Part shown: in pieces, positions 1-4,970 of the stretch
Numbering within the stretch: position 1 is the first letter of the stretch
Layout: each line of letters opens with the position of its first letter
Assembly (NCBI GenBank): GCA_903831165.1
Contig: CAIKWV010000001.1
Coordinates: forward strand, 1 to 7,580
Direction: 5' to 3'
Source of the DNA: an uncultured cyanobacterium
Lineage (GTDB): Bacteria; Cyanobacteriota; Cyanobacteriia; PCC-6307; Cyanobiaceae
DNA: 7,580 nucleotides
Position numbers and translations under genes: made by a program
The notes under the pieces: model-generated
What the model was told of the DNA's origin: nothing
Databases searched by the model: none
What the model saw: only the letters and a program-made list of their open reading frames with translations

Positions 1-2
1 CC

Positions 3-785
3 CTTGAGGCGGACAGTGGCAAGGCAATCCGGGCCGTGATCCTCACCCACTCGGAAACCTCCACCGGGGTGATTAACGACCTGCAGACGATCGCCGCCCA
101 TGTGCGCGCCCATGGCACCGCCATCACCATCGCCGACTGCGTCACCAGCCTGGGCGCCTGCGATGTGCCGATGGACGCCTGGGGGATCGATGTGATCGGC
201 TCCGGATCCCAGAAGGGGTACATGATGCCGCCGGGTCTGAGCTTCGTGGCGATGAGTGAGCGGGCCTGGGCGGCCTACGAGCGCTCCGATCTGCCGAAGT
301 TCTATCTCGATCTCGGCAAATACCGGAAATCGGCCAAGGCCGACAGCAATCCGTTCACACCGGCGATCAACCTCTACTTCGCCCTTGAGGCCGCCCTCGA
401 GATCATGCAGAACGAAGGCCTGGCGGCAATCTTCGCCCGCCACGATCGCCATCGCCGCGCCACCCAGGCGGCCATGAAGGCCATCGGTCTGCCCCTGTAT
501 GCGGCCGAAGGCCACGGCAGCCCCGCCATCACGGCGGTGGCCCCCGAAGGCATCGATGCCGAGAGCCTGCGCAAGGAAGTCAAAAACCGCTTCGACATCC
601 TGCTGGCCGGCGGCCAGGACCATCTCAAGGGCCATGTCTTCCGCATCGGCCATCTGGGCTTCGTCTGCGACCGGGACGTGCTGACCGCGGTGGCCGCGAT
701 CGAGGCGACCCTGCAGGATCTGGGACTGGGCAAGGTGCCCACCGGCGCCGGTGTGGCCGCTGCGGCGGCGGAATTGAATCGCTGA
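3..785 (+). CDS. Class V aminotransferase (alanine-glyoxylate/serine-pyruvate type), 5'-truncated
   Basis: A PLP-dependent fold-type I aminotransferase, probably using glyoxylate or pyruvate with alanine or serine, as in photorespiratory or amino-acid metabolism in the cytoplasm. The open frame runs back to base 3 without a start, so the N-terminus lies off the contig; about 260 residues remain of a family usually near 380. In the fragment (residue 1 at base 3), the segment HSETSTGV (about residues 16-23) is typical of the family, ADCVTSLGA (about 44-52) carries the Asp expected to contact the PLP pyridine nitrogen, and GSQKG has Lys71 (codon 213-215), the expected Schiff-base lysine. The C-terminal small domain is complete, with RIGHLGFV near residues 213-220. 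A GTG at 36 is an internal codon, not the start. The related 'soluble hydrogenase 42 kDa subunit' name sometimes given to cyanobacterial members is a misnomer. Exact substrate is not readable from sequence. Confidence 0.93.
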   Translation, partial: LEADSGKAIRAVILTHSETSTGVINDLQTIAAHVRAHGTAITIADCVTSLGACDVPMDAWGIDVIGSGSQKGYMMPPGLSFVAMSERAWAAYERSDLPKFYLDLGKYRKSAKADSNPFTPAINLYFALEAALEIMQNEGLAAIFARHDRHRRATQAAMKAIGLPLYAAEGHGSPAITAVAPEGIDAESLRKEVKNRFDILLAGGQDHLKGHVFRIGHLGFVCDRDVLTAVAAIEATLQDLGLGKVPTGAGVAAAAAELNR

Positions 786-816
786 AGGGGGGATGGCAGG
801 GCGGCGCAACCCCCTT
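785..816 (+). terminator. Possible weak terminator hairpin after the aminotransferase
   Basis: AAGGGGG (785-791) can pair with CCCCCTT (810-816) over 7 bp with an 18-base loop, directly at the stop codon of the aminotransferase. There is no T-run after it, so termination is only partly supported; it may instead limit read-through into the lipoprotein gene. Confidence 0.3.
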
Positions 817-846
817 AACGTCCACCACGAACACTTACGTGGTTCC

Positions 847-1302
847 ATGCGTCGCCCTCTCCTCGCCCTGACCTGCCTGCTGGCCCTGGCCAGCGCCGGC
901 TGTCAGAAGCAGACCATCGCCCAACGCGAACAAAAGACCGAAACCCAGATCTGCAGCCAGCTGGCCAACGTCGGCAAGGCCCTCGAACAGGTGGCAGCCC
1001 TCAAGCCGACCTCCACCGTGGGCGAAGCCACCGCCGCCGACAAAGCCCTGGCCACGGCGCTCAACTCCCTGGCCAGCTCCAAGCAGCAGCTGGAGAAACT
1101 GCGTCTGCAGAACTTCAGCACCCAGCTGACGGCCTTCAAGGCCGAGGTCTCCAAGGTGGCCAGCAACAAGAAGCAGACCCTGGAGCAGGCTGCCGTGGAA
1201 CTCAAGGCCAAGGCCGCGCCGGTGATCGCCGCCCGCCGCCAGCTCTCCGCCGCCGTCAAGTGTGTGGAGCCCGCCGACGCCATGACACCCGCCAAGCCCT
1301 GA
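847..1302 (+). CDS. Small predicted lipoprotein, Ala/Lys/Gln-rich helical, unknown function
   Basis: A 151-residue protein beginning MRRPLLALTCLLALASAGC: two arginines, a hydrophobic stretch and Cys19 in a lipobox-like SAGC context, which predicts signal peptidase II cleavage and a lipid anchor at Cys19. The mature part is almost entirely helical and rich in Ala, Lys and Gln (residues about 25-138), likely a helical bundle or coiled coil. It holds two further cysteines, Cys36 and Cys139, near the ends of the helical part, which could form a disulfide in the periplasm. The ATG at 847 is preferred over an in-frame GTG-type start near 793 because it starts the signal peptide directly. No Shine-Dalgarno sequence precedes it; instead a CCACG/CGTGG hairpin (825-842) ends four bases before the ATG. 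It lies 61 bases after the aminotransferase, so co-transcription is possible. No known functional family is recognised. Confidence 0.85.
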   Translation: MRRPLLALTCLLALASAGCQKQTIAQREQKTETQICSQLANVGKALEQVAALKPTSTVGEATAADKALATALNSLASSKQQLEKLRLQNFSTQLTAFKAEVSKVASNKKQTLEQAAVELKAKAAPVIAARRQLSAAVKCVEPADAMTPAKP

Positions 1303-1324
1303 GGGCATCGGCTTGGCATGCCCT
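1302..1324 (+). promoter_or_regulatory. Alternative hairpin competing with the large 1316-1377 hairpin
   Basis: AGGGCAT (1302-1308) pairs perfectly with ATGCCCT (1318-1324) around a 9-base loop, starting at the lipoprotein stop codon. Its right arm uses the same bases as the left outer arm of the larger downstream hairpin, so both cannot form at once. Confidence 0.4.
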
Positions 1325-1377
1325 GACCCCCAGCTCGCGGACCGGATCTCCCGGACCGCCTGGGGGCATGGGCGTGC
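1316..1377 (+). terminator. Large imperfect hairpin between lipoprotein gene and tRNA-Gly
   Basis: A 62-base self-complementary stretch. Outer stem GCATGCCC (1316-1323) with GGGCGTGC (1370-1377), one G-T wobble; a 3x3 internal loop; middle stem CCCCCAG (1327-1333) with CTGGGGG (1360-1366); then GCGG/CCGC and CCGG/CCGG inner stems around loop ATCTC. In total 23 pairs can form. It sits 13 bases after the lipoprotein stop. There is no T-run, but cyanobacteria generally lack Rho, so a very strong hairpin is a reasonable terminator. Its right arm ends inside the proposed tRNA promoter. Confidence 0.6.
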
Positions 1378-1383
1378 TAAATT
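1375..1383 (+). promoter_or_regulatory. Extended -10 promoter for tRNA-Gly
   Basis: TGCTAAATT reads as TG-N-TAAATT, an extended -10 element with 4 of 6 matches to TATAAT, 8 bases before the first tRNA base. That spacing would put the transcription start at or just before the mature 5' end. No good -35 hexamer is visible at the usual distance, as expected for an extended -10 promoter. Confidence 0.45.
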
Positions 1384-1391
1384 ACAACGAT

Positions 1392-1463
1392 GCGGATGTA
1401 ATTCAGTGGTAGAATGTCAGCTTCCCAAGCTGAACGTCGCCGGTTCGAGCCCGGTCATCCGCT
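1392..1463 (+). tRNA. tRNA-Gly (anticodon CCC)
   Basis: A complete 72-base cloverleaf. Acceptor stem GCGGATG (1392-1398) pairs with CATCCGC (1456-1462), followed by discriminator T. D stem ATTC/GAAT holds the AGTGGTA loop. Anticodon stem TCAGC/GCTGA encloses loop TTCCCAA, giving anticodon CCC, which reads GGG glycine codons. T stem GCCGG/CCGGT (one G-T pair) encloses TTCGAGC. CCA is not encoded. The discriminator T is normal for bacterial glycine tRNAs. No copy of its 3' end was seen elsewhere in the window, so there is no sign that it served as an integration site here. Confidence 0.97.
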
Positions 1464-1518
1464 TTCAAGGGTCCGCTGATTGAAGCGTTGCCGGGTAACT
1501 CCGCTGGAGTCCCCCTTG

Positions 1519-1620
1519 AGAGACTGCTGAACAACCTGTCTCAGCCACGTTGGCCGACTCTTGGCCAGCCGGCTCCTCCCCGTTCATCGGCGTTCTGCAG
1601 AACTGACTGCGCAAAGGATC
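1519..1620 (+). repeat. Diverged repeat element, copy 1 (possible insertion-sequence end)
   Basis: Begins AGAGACTGCTGAA (1519-1531), identical over 13 bases to 4517-4529. Similarity decays but continues, for example CAGCCACGTTGGCC here against CGGCCGCGTTTGACC in the other copy, then a CTT..GGC.A.C.GGC block and a final shared CTGAC near 1604-1608. By eye, identity is roughly two thirds beyond the exact block. Both copies lie in the same orientation in non-coding DNA. A GACTGCTGAAaAA terminus is reminiscent of insertion-sequence ends, but no transposase reading frame is recognisable. The outer right limit is approximate. Confidence 0.45.
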
Positions 1621-1813
1621 AACAGACCCCTGTCGCCCAGTGGCGCTTGTCACTCGACCGCGCCGACCCTGAACGGAAACCGGGCGCACGTTGCCTGTCC
1701 AGGCCACTCCTTGGGGCCAGCTCAGCGCGAGATGTTGCCCGGCTGATGCCTGTGTTCGCGGGCTGAGCGGCGCTCCCATATCCATCGCCGAGCCGCCTGG
1801 CCTTGCCAGAAGC

Positions 1814-1839
1814 AGCCAGCCCTGTTGTCAGGGCTGGCT
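1814..1839 (-). terminator. Terminator hairpin for the minus-strand gene 1868-2113
   Basis: AGCCAGCCCTG (1814-1824) and CAGGGCTGGCT (1829-1839) form a perfect 11-bp stem with loop TTGT. It lies 28 bases past the stop codon of the minus-strand gene. T content after the stem is low on both strands (GCTTCT on minus, TTC on plus), so it could act in either direction. Stem length and position make a terminator the best reading. Confidence 0.7.
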
Positions 1840-1867
1840 TTCACGGTTCACGGCTGAATCGGCCGGA

Positions 1868-2113
1868 TCAATTGCGGGGCTTGATCAACTGCAGCACCTG
1901 GGGCCCCACACCACCCGCCCGTCGCTCACAATCGAGAGCCTCGAGAATCAGGCGAGCGGACTGGGCCACATCGCCGCCGCGGGCGGATTCGGCGGCCTGA
2001 CTGCCCAGGCGAGCGGCCTGATCCAACCAGTGCTGGCGGGGCTCCGCCTGAACGGGGACAGAACTGACGGACCGGCTGATCGGTGTGGTGACTGGAAACC
2101 TGGTGGCGGTCAT
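1868..2113 (-). CDS. Conserved-looking small protein, unknown function (81 aa)
   Basis: An 81-residue soluble protein with no signal peptide or membrane segment. A basic, Ser/Thr/Pro-containing N-terminus (residues 1-25) is followed by an amphipathic helical part, HWLDQAARLGSQAAESARGG (28-47), then a compact C-terminal block with LILEALDCERRA (55-66) and GPQVLQLIKPR (70-80). That second half looks like a conserved motif and, from memory, resembles short hypothetical proteins of picocyanobacteria; this is not verified. The start is ATG at 2111-2113; an AGGAG lies 13 bases upstream, slightly far for an ideal ribosome site. An 11-bp hairpin 28 bases after the stop and a hairpin in the leader (2186-2217) suggest a separate transcription unit. 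The long helix pair might bind a partner, but no function can be assigned. Confidence 0.72.
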   Translation of the reverse strand: MTATRFPVTTPISRSVSSVPVQAEPRQHWLDQAARLGSQAAESARGGDVAQSARLILEALDCERRAGGVGPQVLQLIKPRN

Positions 2114-2185
2114 GGAGGAGGGGGCTCTCCTGTTGAAGGGAAAGACGAGTGGTGAAAAGGGTAAGGAGAACGGAACCGTGCTGAA

Positions 2186-2217
2186 GACAACCAGACTCTG
2201 CGCTGAACAGAGTTGTC
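2186..2217 (-). promoter_or_regulatory. Leader hairpin upstream of the 1868-2113 gene
   Basis: On the minus strand GACAA pairs with TTGTC as an outer stem and CTCTG with CAGAG as an inner stem, with an asymmetric bulge of about 5 bases on the 3' side. The hairpin ends roughly 70 bases before the ATG at 2113. If the transcript starts further upstream it would lie in the 5' leader. No known riboswitch is recognised. Confidence 0.3.
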
Positions 2218-2280
2218 ACCGGAGCATCGCAGATGATCGGTGTTTGACTTGAGCAGCTGGTGACGGGAATTGGATTCCGG

Positions 2281-2440
2281 CTGGTGGCGCCAATCAGTAG
2301 AAGCGAACCTCGCTTCGTTGCTGCCAATCTTATGAAATCAGGAATCAAACGCAAGCCTCCCAGGATCAGACCACCCAAAGGCTGTGATCAAATCCCGATC
2401 CAGCACCAACCGCACAGCGGCTGATTGGCGCGAAGACCAG
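2281..2440. repeat. Imperfect inverted repeat enclosing a small hairpin
   Basis: GCGCCAATCAG (2287-2297) is the exact reverse complement of CTGATTGGCGC (2421-2431), and flanking CTGGT (2281-2285) matches ACCAG (2436-2440), giving 16 pairs with unequal 1- and 4-base gaps. Just inside the left arm, GAAGCGA (2300-2306) and TCGCTTC (2310-2316) form a 7-bp hairpin with a 3-base loop. This could be a folded RNA or a remnant of a small mobile element. It carries no integron attC core sequences that I can see. Confidence 0.4.
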
Positions 2441-2885
2441 CCGAAACACGCCCGTTTCTGCACCAATCCGCCGTGGTGAGGCCTTTGCCCTCACGGCCTC
2501 GTAACCAACCAGGCACCGGGGGCTTGCTGGCCCCGTCCCTGCACAGACCAGGCCATGGGGCTTGACCTTCATGTCCAGTCGGATCAGGGCTGATCCCGTG
2601 TTCAGAAGCAGCAAAAAGGTTGTTGCACATCATCGCTTTGGCGCAACAAATCAGCCTGCTGTGCCCCAGGCCGACTCCCAGACATGGGGACGAGGATCTG
2701 AGCTGAACCTCTGCTCAGACGTGTCTGCCGTTGGAGATCGAATACCTGGGGGCCGATCTGGGCCAGTCAACCGCTCAGGAACCATGCGCTGGATTCCGGG
2801 TGTGCATCCGGATGGATGCCCTTTCCGGCAGCGGCAGCGGCCCCTGCCCCGTTCTCGACCAGGGCTCGACAAGCCCCTTACTGAA

Positions 2886-2893
2886 GCGATCGC
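2886..2893. repeat. HIP1 octamer GCGATCGC
   Basis: A palindrome that is greatly over-represented in many cyanobacterial genomes. A single copy in 7.6 kb is only weak lineage evidence, and many marine picocyanobacteria lack HIP1 enrichment. Confidence 0.5.
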
Positions 2894-3170
2894 TGCGGCG
2901 CTCAGCCGGCAACTCGGCCGATCCAGACCCCAAGCCAATCCCTAAGGAGTAGCGGCATCGACAGGGATGACGCCAGGTCAACGCGCTGCTTGCGTTGCGG
3001 CAGCGTGCCCCTCGCCTCAGGGATGAGCGGGCGCTCGCGGGCTGGGGATAGATCCACAGCCATAGCTCTAAGAACAGCCATTCAGCTGATCAACAGCCAT
3101 GGCCCGGCGGAGATGGCTCCCCAGAGGCGCCTTCGCGCCGGACCATGCCCGGCATCAACCCCGGCCGCTC

Positions 3171-3449
3171 TCAGGTGCCGGGCTCCTCGAGATTGCCACC
3201 CAGAGCGGCAATCTGATCGCGGAGCTGGGCAGAGCGATGGCTGTCGCCGCGGGTGAGGGCAACGGCGAGGGCGAACTCCAGCTTTTCGAGTTGGTGATCT
3301 CCCTCAACCTGGGGTCCGGCCTGCAAGTGGCAGCGATAGCTGGGCTGGGAGAGGGAAGGGGAACCCTGGGAGCCGCTGGCCATGGCACTGACGCCATGTC
3401 CCTGGGCATGGGATGGGGATCCAGCGGGGTGGGACGAGGGGTAAGCCAT
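3171..3449 (-). CDS. Small UVR-like helical protein, unknown function (92 aa)
   Basis: A 92-residue protein. The first 50 residues are Ser/Pro/Gly/His-rich and probably disordered; the C-terminal part GDHQLEKLEFALAVALTRGD (50-69) followed by SAQLRDQIAAL (73-83) reads as a helical hairpin like the UVR motif of UvrB/UvrC and Clp adaptor proteins, a protein-interaction module. It ends GGNLEEPGT. From memory, similar short proteins occur in picocyanobacteria, but this is unchecked. ATG 3447-3449 is chosen because AGGAAG stands upstream at about 12 bases; ATG 3381-3383 (starting MASGSQ, 70 residues) is a serious alternative, because the extra 22 residues show no pattern. It follows the 3510-3830 gene on the same strand with a 60-base gap, so the two may be co-transcribed. 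No enzymatic residues are visible. Confidence 0.68.
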   Translation of the reverse strand: MAYPSSHPAGSPSHAQGHGVSAMASGSQGSPSLSQPSYRCHLQAGPQVEGDHQLEKLEFALAVALTRGDSHRSAQLRDQIAALGGNLEEPGT

Positions 3450-3509
3450 GGTTCACTTTCTTCCTATTTTGACACCAACAGCCAAGAAGGTGATAGGGCG
3501 GTGATCGCC

Positions 3510-3830
3510 TCAGGCCGCATCGAGGAACACCTCGTCCGGTTCCCTGTCCTGGTCCTGCTGCTGCTGGAGCGGTAGCCGCTGGGTCTCGGATTCCGTCACC
3601 AGGGGCAGCGTTTCCGTCGTCAACAGCAGGCGGCAGTCCTGGAGCAGACGCTCGACGTTGCTGAGGCTCTCCAGTTCGGCCGGATCCTCCTGCTTGTTGC
3701 TGGCGAGGTGCAGCTCCATCGCCGCCAGCCGTTGTTCCAGCTGCACCAGCCGCTGCGAGAGCGCATGGACGGTTTCAGCCAGATCCTCGGCGTTGCGACT
3801 GATCCGGAACGACACCGAGGGGGTGGCCAT
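3510..3830 (-). CDS. Small coiled-coil protein, unknown function (106 aa)
   Basis: A 106-residue acidic protein starting MATPSVSFRISRNAEDLAET. Residues about 13-44 form a heptad-like coiled coil (VHALSQRLVQLEQRLAAMEL); after a short polar linker, residues 51-71 (AELESLSNVERLLQDCRLLL) form a second helix. The C-terminus carries a QLPLQQQQ-type glutamine run and an acidic tail ending DEVFLDAA. There is no signal peptide or membrane segment, so it is cytoplasmic. The reading frame has much more protein-like character than the overlapping frames. The start ATG at 3828-3830 has no Shine-Dalgarno sequence. It is divergent from the AbrB-type membrane gene at 3938 (107 bases apart) and leads into the 3171-3449 gene. 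It resembles, from memory, unnamed picocyanobacterial proteins. Such coiled coils often dimerise; the role is unknown. Confidence 0.78.
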   Translation of the reverse strand: MATPSVSFRISRNAEDLAETVHALSQRLVQLEQRLAAMELHLASNKQEDPAELESLSNVERLLQDCRLLLTTETLPLVTESETQRLPLQQQQDQDREPDEVFLDAA

Positions 3831-3937
3831 GGCAGGAAAGACTGGATTGGCCGAATGACAACACAGAAAGCAACGCTCCTCAAGCCCGCACCGGCAGCAC
3901 GCAGACTGGGCCGGTTCCCCGGTGCCCTTACCGAAGA

Positions 3938-4462
3938 ATGTCGTCCCCCTGGAATCTGGTGCTCTACGGACTCGCTGGTCTGATCGGCGGCCTGGCGGCC
4001 ATGCGCACGGGCATTCCAGCCGCTCCCCTGGCCGGCTCCCTGCTGGCGGCAGGCCTGGTGAGCATGAGCGGGCGGCTCGAGGTGGCCCAGTGGCCCAGCG
4101 GCACCCGCACCGTGCTCGAGATCGCCATCGGCAGTGTGATCGGCACCGCCCTGACCGCCACCGCCCTCAGCGAACTGCGCCAGCTCTGGCTTCCCGCCTT
4201 GTTGATCACCCTCAGCCTGGTGGCCACCGGCCTGGTGGTGGGACTCTGGTCGAGCCGGCTGCTGCACATCGACCCGGTGGTGGCCCTGCTCGGCGCTGCC
4301 CCGGGCGGCATCAGCGGCATGAGCCTGGTGGGGGCGGAATTCGGGGTGGGGGCCGCAGTGGCCGCCCTCCATGCCGTGCGTCTGATCACGGTGCTGGTGG
4401 TGCTGCCCCTGGTGGTGAAGCTGGTGCTGCCGGCGGCAGGCAGCAGTCCCCCGGGTGGCTGA
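3938..4462 (+). CDS. AbrB-duplication-type inner-membrane protein, single repeat
   Basis: A 174-residue hydrophobic protein of the AbrB/'ammonia monooxygenase' membrane family (AbrB-duplication domain). This family is unrelated to the AbrB or cyAbrB DNA-binding regulators despite its name. Likely membrane segments lie near residues 5-22, 27-45, 57-77, 83-105 and 146-164; between the last two, PVVALLGAAPGGISGMSLVG (113-132) carries the conserved PGG(I/L)S-type signature, possibly a re-entrant loop. Many proteobacterial members have two such repeats (about 350 residues); this one has one, so it probably acts as a dimer. The substrate is unknown. ATG 3938 has only a very close GAAGA upstream. 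The C-terminus is SSPPGG. The gene is divergent from 3510-3830. A GGTGGC/GCCACC hairpin spans its stop codon. Confidence 0.87.
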   Translation: MSSPWNLVLYGLAGLIGGLAAMRTGIPAAPLAGSLLAAGLVSMSGRLEVAQWPSGTRTVLEIAIGSVIGTALTATALSELRQLWLPALLITLSLVATGLVVGLWSSRLLHIDPVVALLGAAPGGISGMSLVGAEFGVGAAVAALHAVRLITVLVVLPLVVKLVLPAAGSSPPGG

Positions 4463-4471
4463 GGGGCCACC
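4454..4471 (+). terminator. Hairpin spanning the stop codon of the AbrB-type gene
   Basis: GGTGGC (4454-4459) pairs with GCCACC (4466-4471) around loop TGAGGG, which contains the TGA stop. No T-run follows, so a terminator role is uncertain. Confidence 0.3.
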
Positions 4472-4970
4472 GCCGAGGGAGGGATGCGGCAGCTTCTCCA
4501 GGCGAGAGATGCACGAAGAGACTGCTGAAAAAACATAGTTCGGCCGCGTTTGACCACCGCTTCGGCAACAGGCAACCCGGTCGTCGTCCACTCTGGACGC
4601 GGCTGACAGAACGGTTGTCAGCTCTTGGGAGCGGTTGTTCACCACTCTCCTGAAGCCGTTCTGATCCAAGCGTCCGCCCACGCTCCTGAGCAACGCTCAA
4701 GCCATCTCAGGCTGCTCCCGCCTGGGCCGCGTCTCCAACCTTTGAACTCGATGGCTGTGCAGCAGTTCTGACCTGAGCGGCGGATTGCGATTCAGGCACA
4801 GCTGCCTCGATCTGATTCGGAACCGCATGTCTCGGCAGCGGCAACGGGCCCGGATTCGGTTCAGCGATGGCTGCGAAGCCGTGGGCCCTGCTCCTGGCCC
4901 ATCTGGACAACGGGTGGAAGGCCGATAGGTTGGGCGGCGCTTCACGGGATAGACCCGCTCACTTCGATCC
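4463..4970. other. Non-coding stretch with second repeat copy
   Basis: About 500 bases between the AbrB-type gene and the secreted-protein gene at 4971. It contains the second copy of the paired repeat (4517 to about 4620). The remaining part, 4620-4970, has only short or overlapping frames; a minus-strand frame at 4707-4910 is Ala/Pro/Gln-rich, has no ribosome site, and I do not call it. A clear promoter for the gene at 4971 was not found. Confidence 0.55.
4517..4620 (+). repeat. Diverged repeat element, copy 2 (possible insertion-sequence end)
   Basis: AGAGACTGCTGAA (4517-4529) is identical to 1519-1531, and a weaker match continues for about 90 bases (CGGCCGCGTTTGACC, GCTTCGGCAACAGGC, CGGCTGAC). 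It starts 55 bases after the AbrB-type stop codon, in the same orientation as copy 1 and 3.0 kb from it. No inverted partner (TTCAGCAGTCTC) was found in the window. The outer limit is approximate. Confidence 0.45.

Larger units (their letters stand above)
1464..1867. other. Non-coding stretch with a decayed repeat element
   Basis: About 400 bases between tRNA-Gly and the convergent small gene at 1868-2113. Open frames cross it on both strands, but none has a recognisable protein-like composition, ribosome binding site or motif, and they run through the repeat element at 1519 onwards. It contains a small hairpin ACTCC/GGAGT (1498-1510), the first copy of the paired repeat element (1519 to about 1620), and the hairpin at 1814-1839. 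The rest shows nothing I can name. Confidence 0.6.
2114..3170. other. Long stretch without a convincing gene (about 1.06 kb)
   Basis: No reading frame here looks real to me: candidates on both strands (for example minus 2366-2614 and plus 2562-2945) overlap each other, lack ribosome sites and have arginine/proline/cysteine-rich, patternless compositions. What can be seen is structure: a leader hairpin (2186-2217), an imperfect inverted repeat (2281-2440) with an inner hairpin, GTGAGG/CCTCAC (about 2477-2494), CGGGG/CCCCG (about 2517-2535), one HIP1 octamer GCGATCGC (2886-2893), and GGCGC/GCGCC (3126-3139). It may hold an unannotated RNA, or be a decayed remnant. Confidence 0.55.

Noticed and set aside
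1392..1463. tRNA-Gly as an attachment site for a genomic island
   Set aside because: No second copy of the tRNA 3' end and no integrase gene were seen in the window.
1581..1625. Possible glutamine (glnA-type) riboswitch, from CGTTCATC followed by a stem-like sequence
   Set aside because: The other conserved part of the glutamine aptamer (a GGACGGAAGTAGG-like block) is absent, and no gene follows on that strand.
1801..1840. Signal recognition particle RNA, from GAAGCAGCCAG
   Set aside because: The required GGAAGG context and the apical loop are missing; the sequence is better explained by the perfect 11-bp terminator hairpin.
2366..2945. Possible small genes (minus 2366-2614, minus 2388-2633, plus 2562-2945, plus 2731-2952)
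   Set aside because: They overlap one another, lack ribosome sites, and show no helix pattern, motif or recognisable family. Kept only as part of the non-coding stretch.
3126..3139. GGCGC-CTTC-GCGCC hairpin as terminator of the 3171-3449 gene
   Set aside because: Only a 5-bp stem with no T-run, in GC-rich DNA where such short stems are common.
3922..4653. A 243-codon plus-strand frame overlapping the AbrB-type gene
   Set aside because: Arg/Gly/Pro/His-rich composition, no motifs, and it conflicts with a clear membrane protein in another frame.
3620..4693. A 357-codon minus-strand open frame
   Set aside because: It lies opposite the AbrB-type membrane gene and in a different frame from the coiled-coil gene, is His/Gly/Arg-rich without motifs, and crosses the repeat element. 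It is a GC-driven shadow frame.
2820..4880. Similarity between CGGCAGCGGCAGCGG near 2825 and CGGCAGCGGCAACGG near 4835
   Set aside because: The match is short and simple in composition; flanking similarity is too weak to separate from chance.
4707..4910. A minus-strand 67-codon frame rich in Ala, Gln, Ser and Pro
   Set aside because: No ribosome site, low complexity, and no domain. Composition alone is not enough to call a gene.
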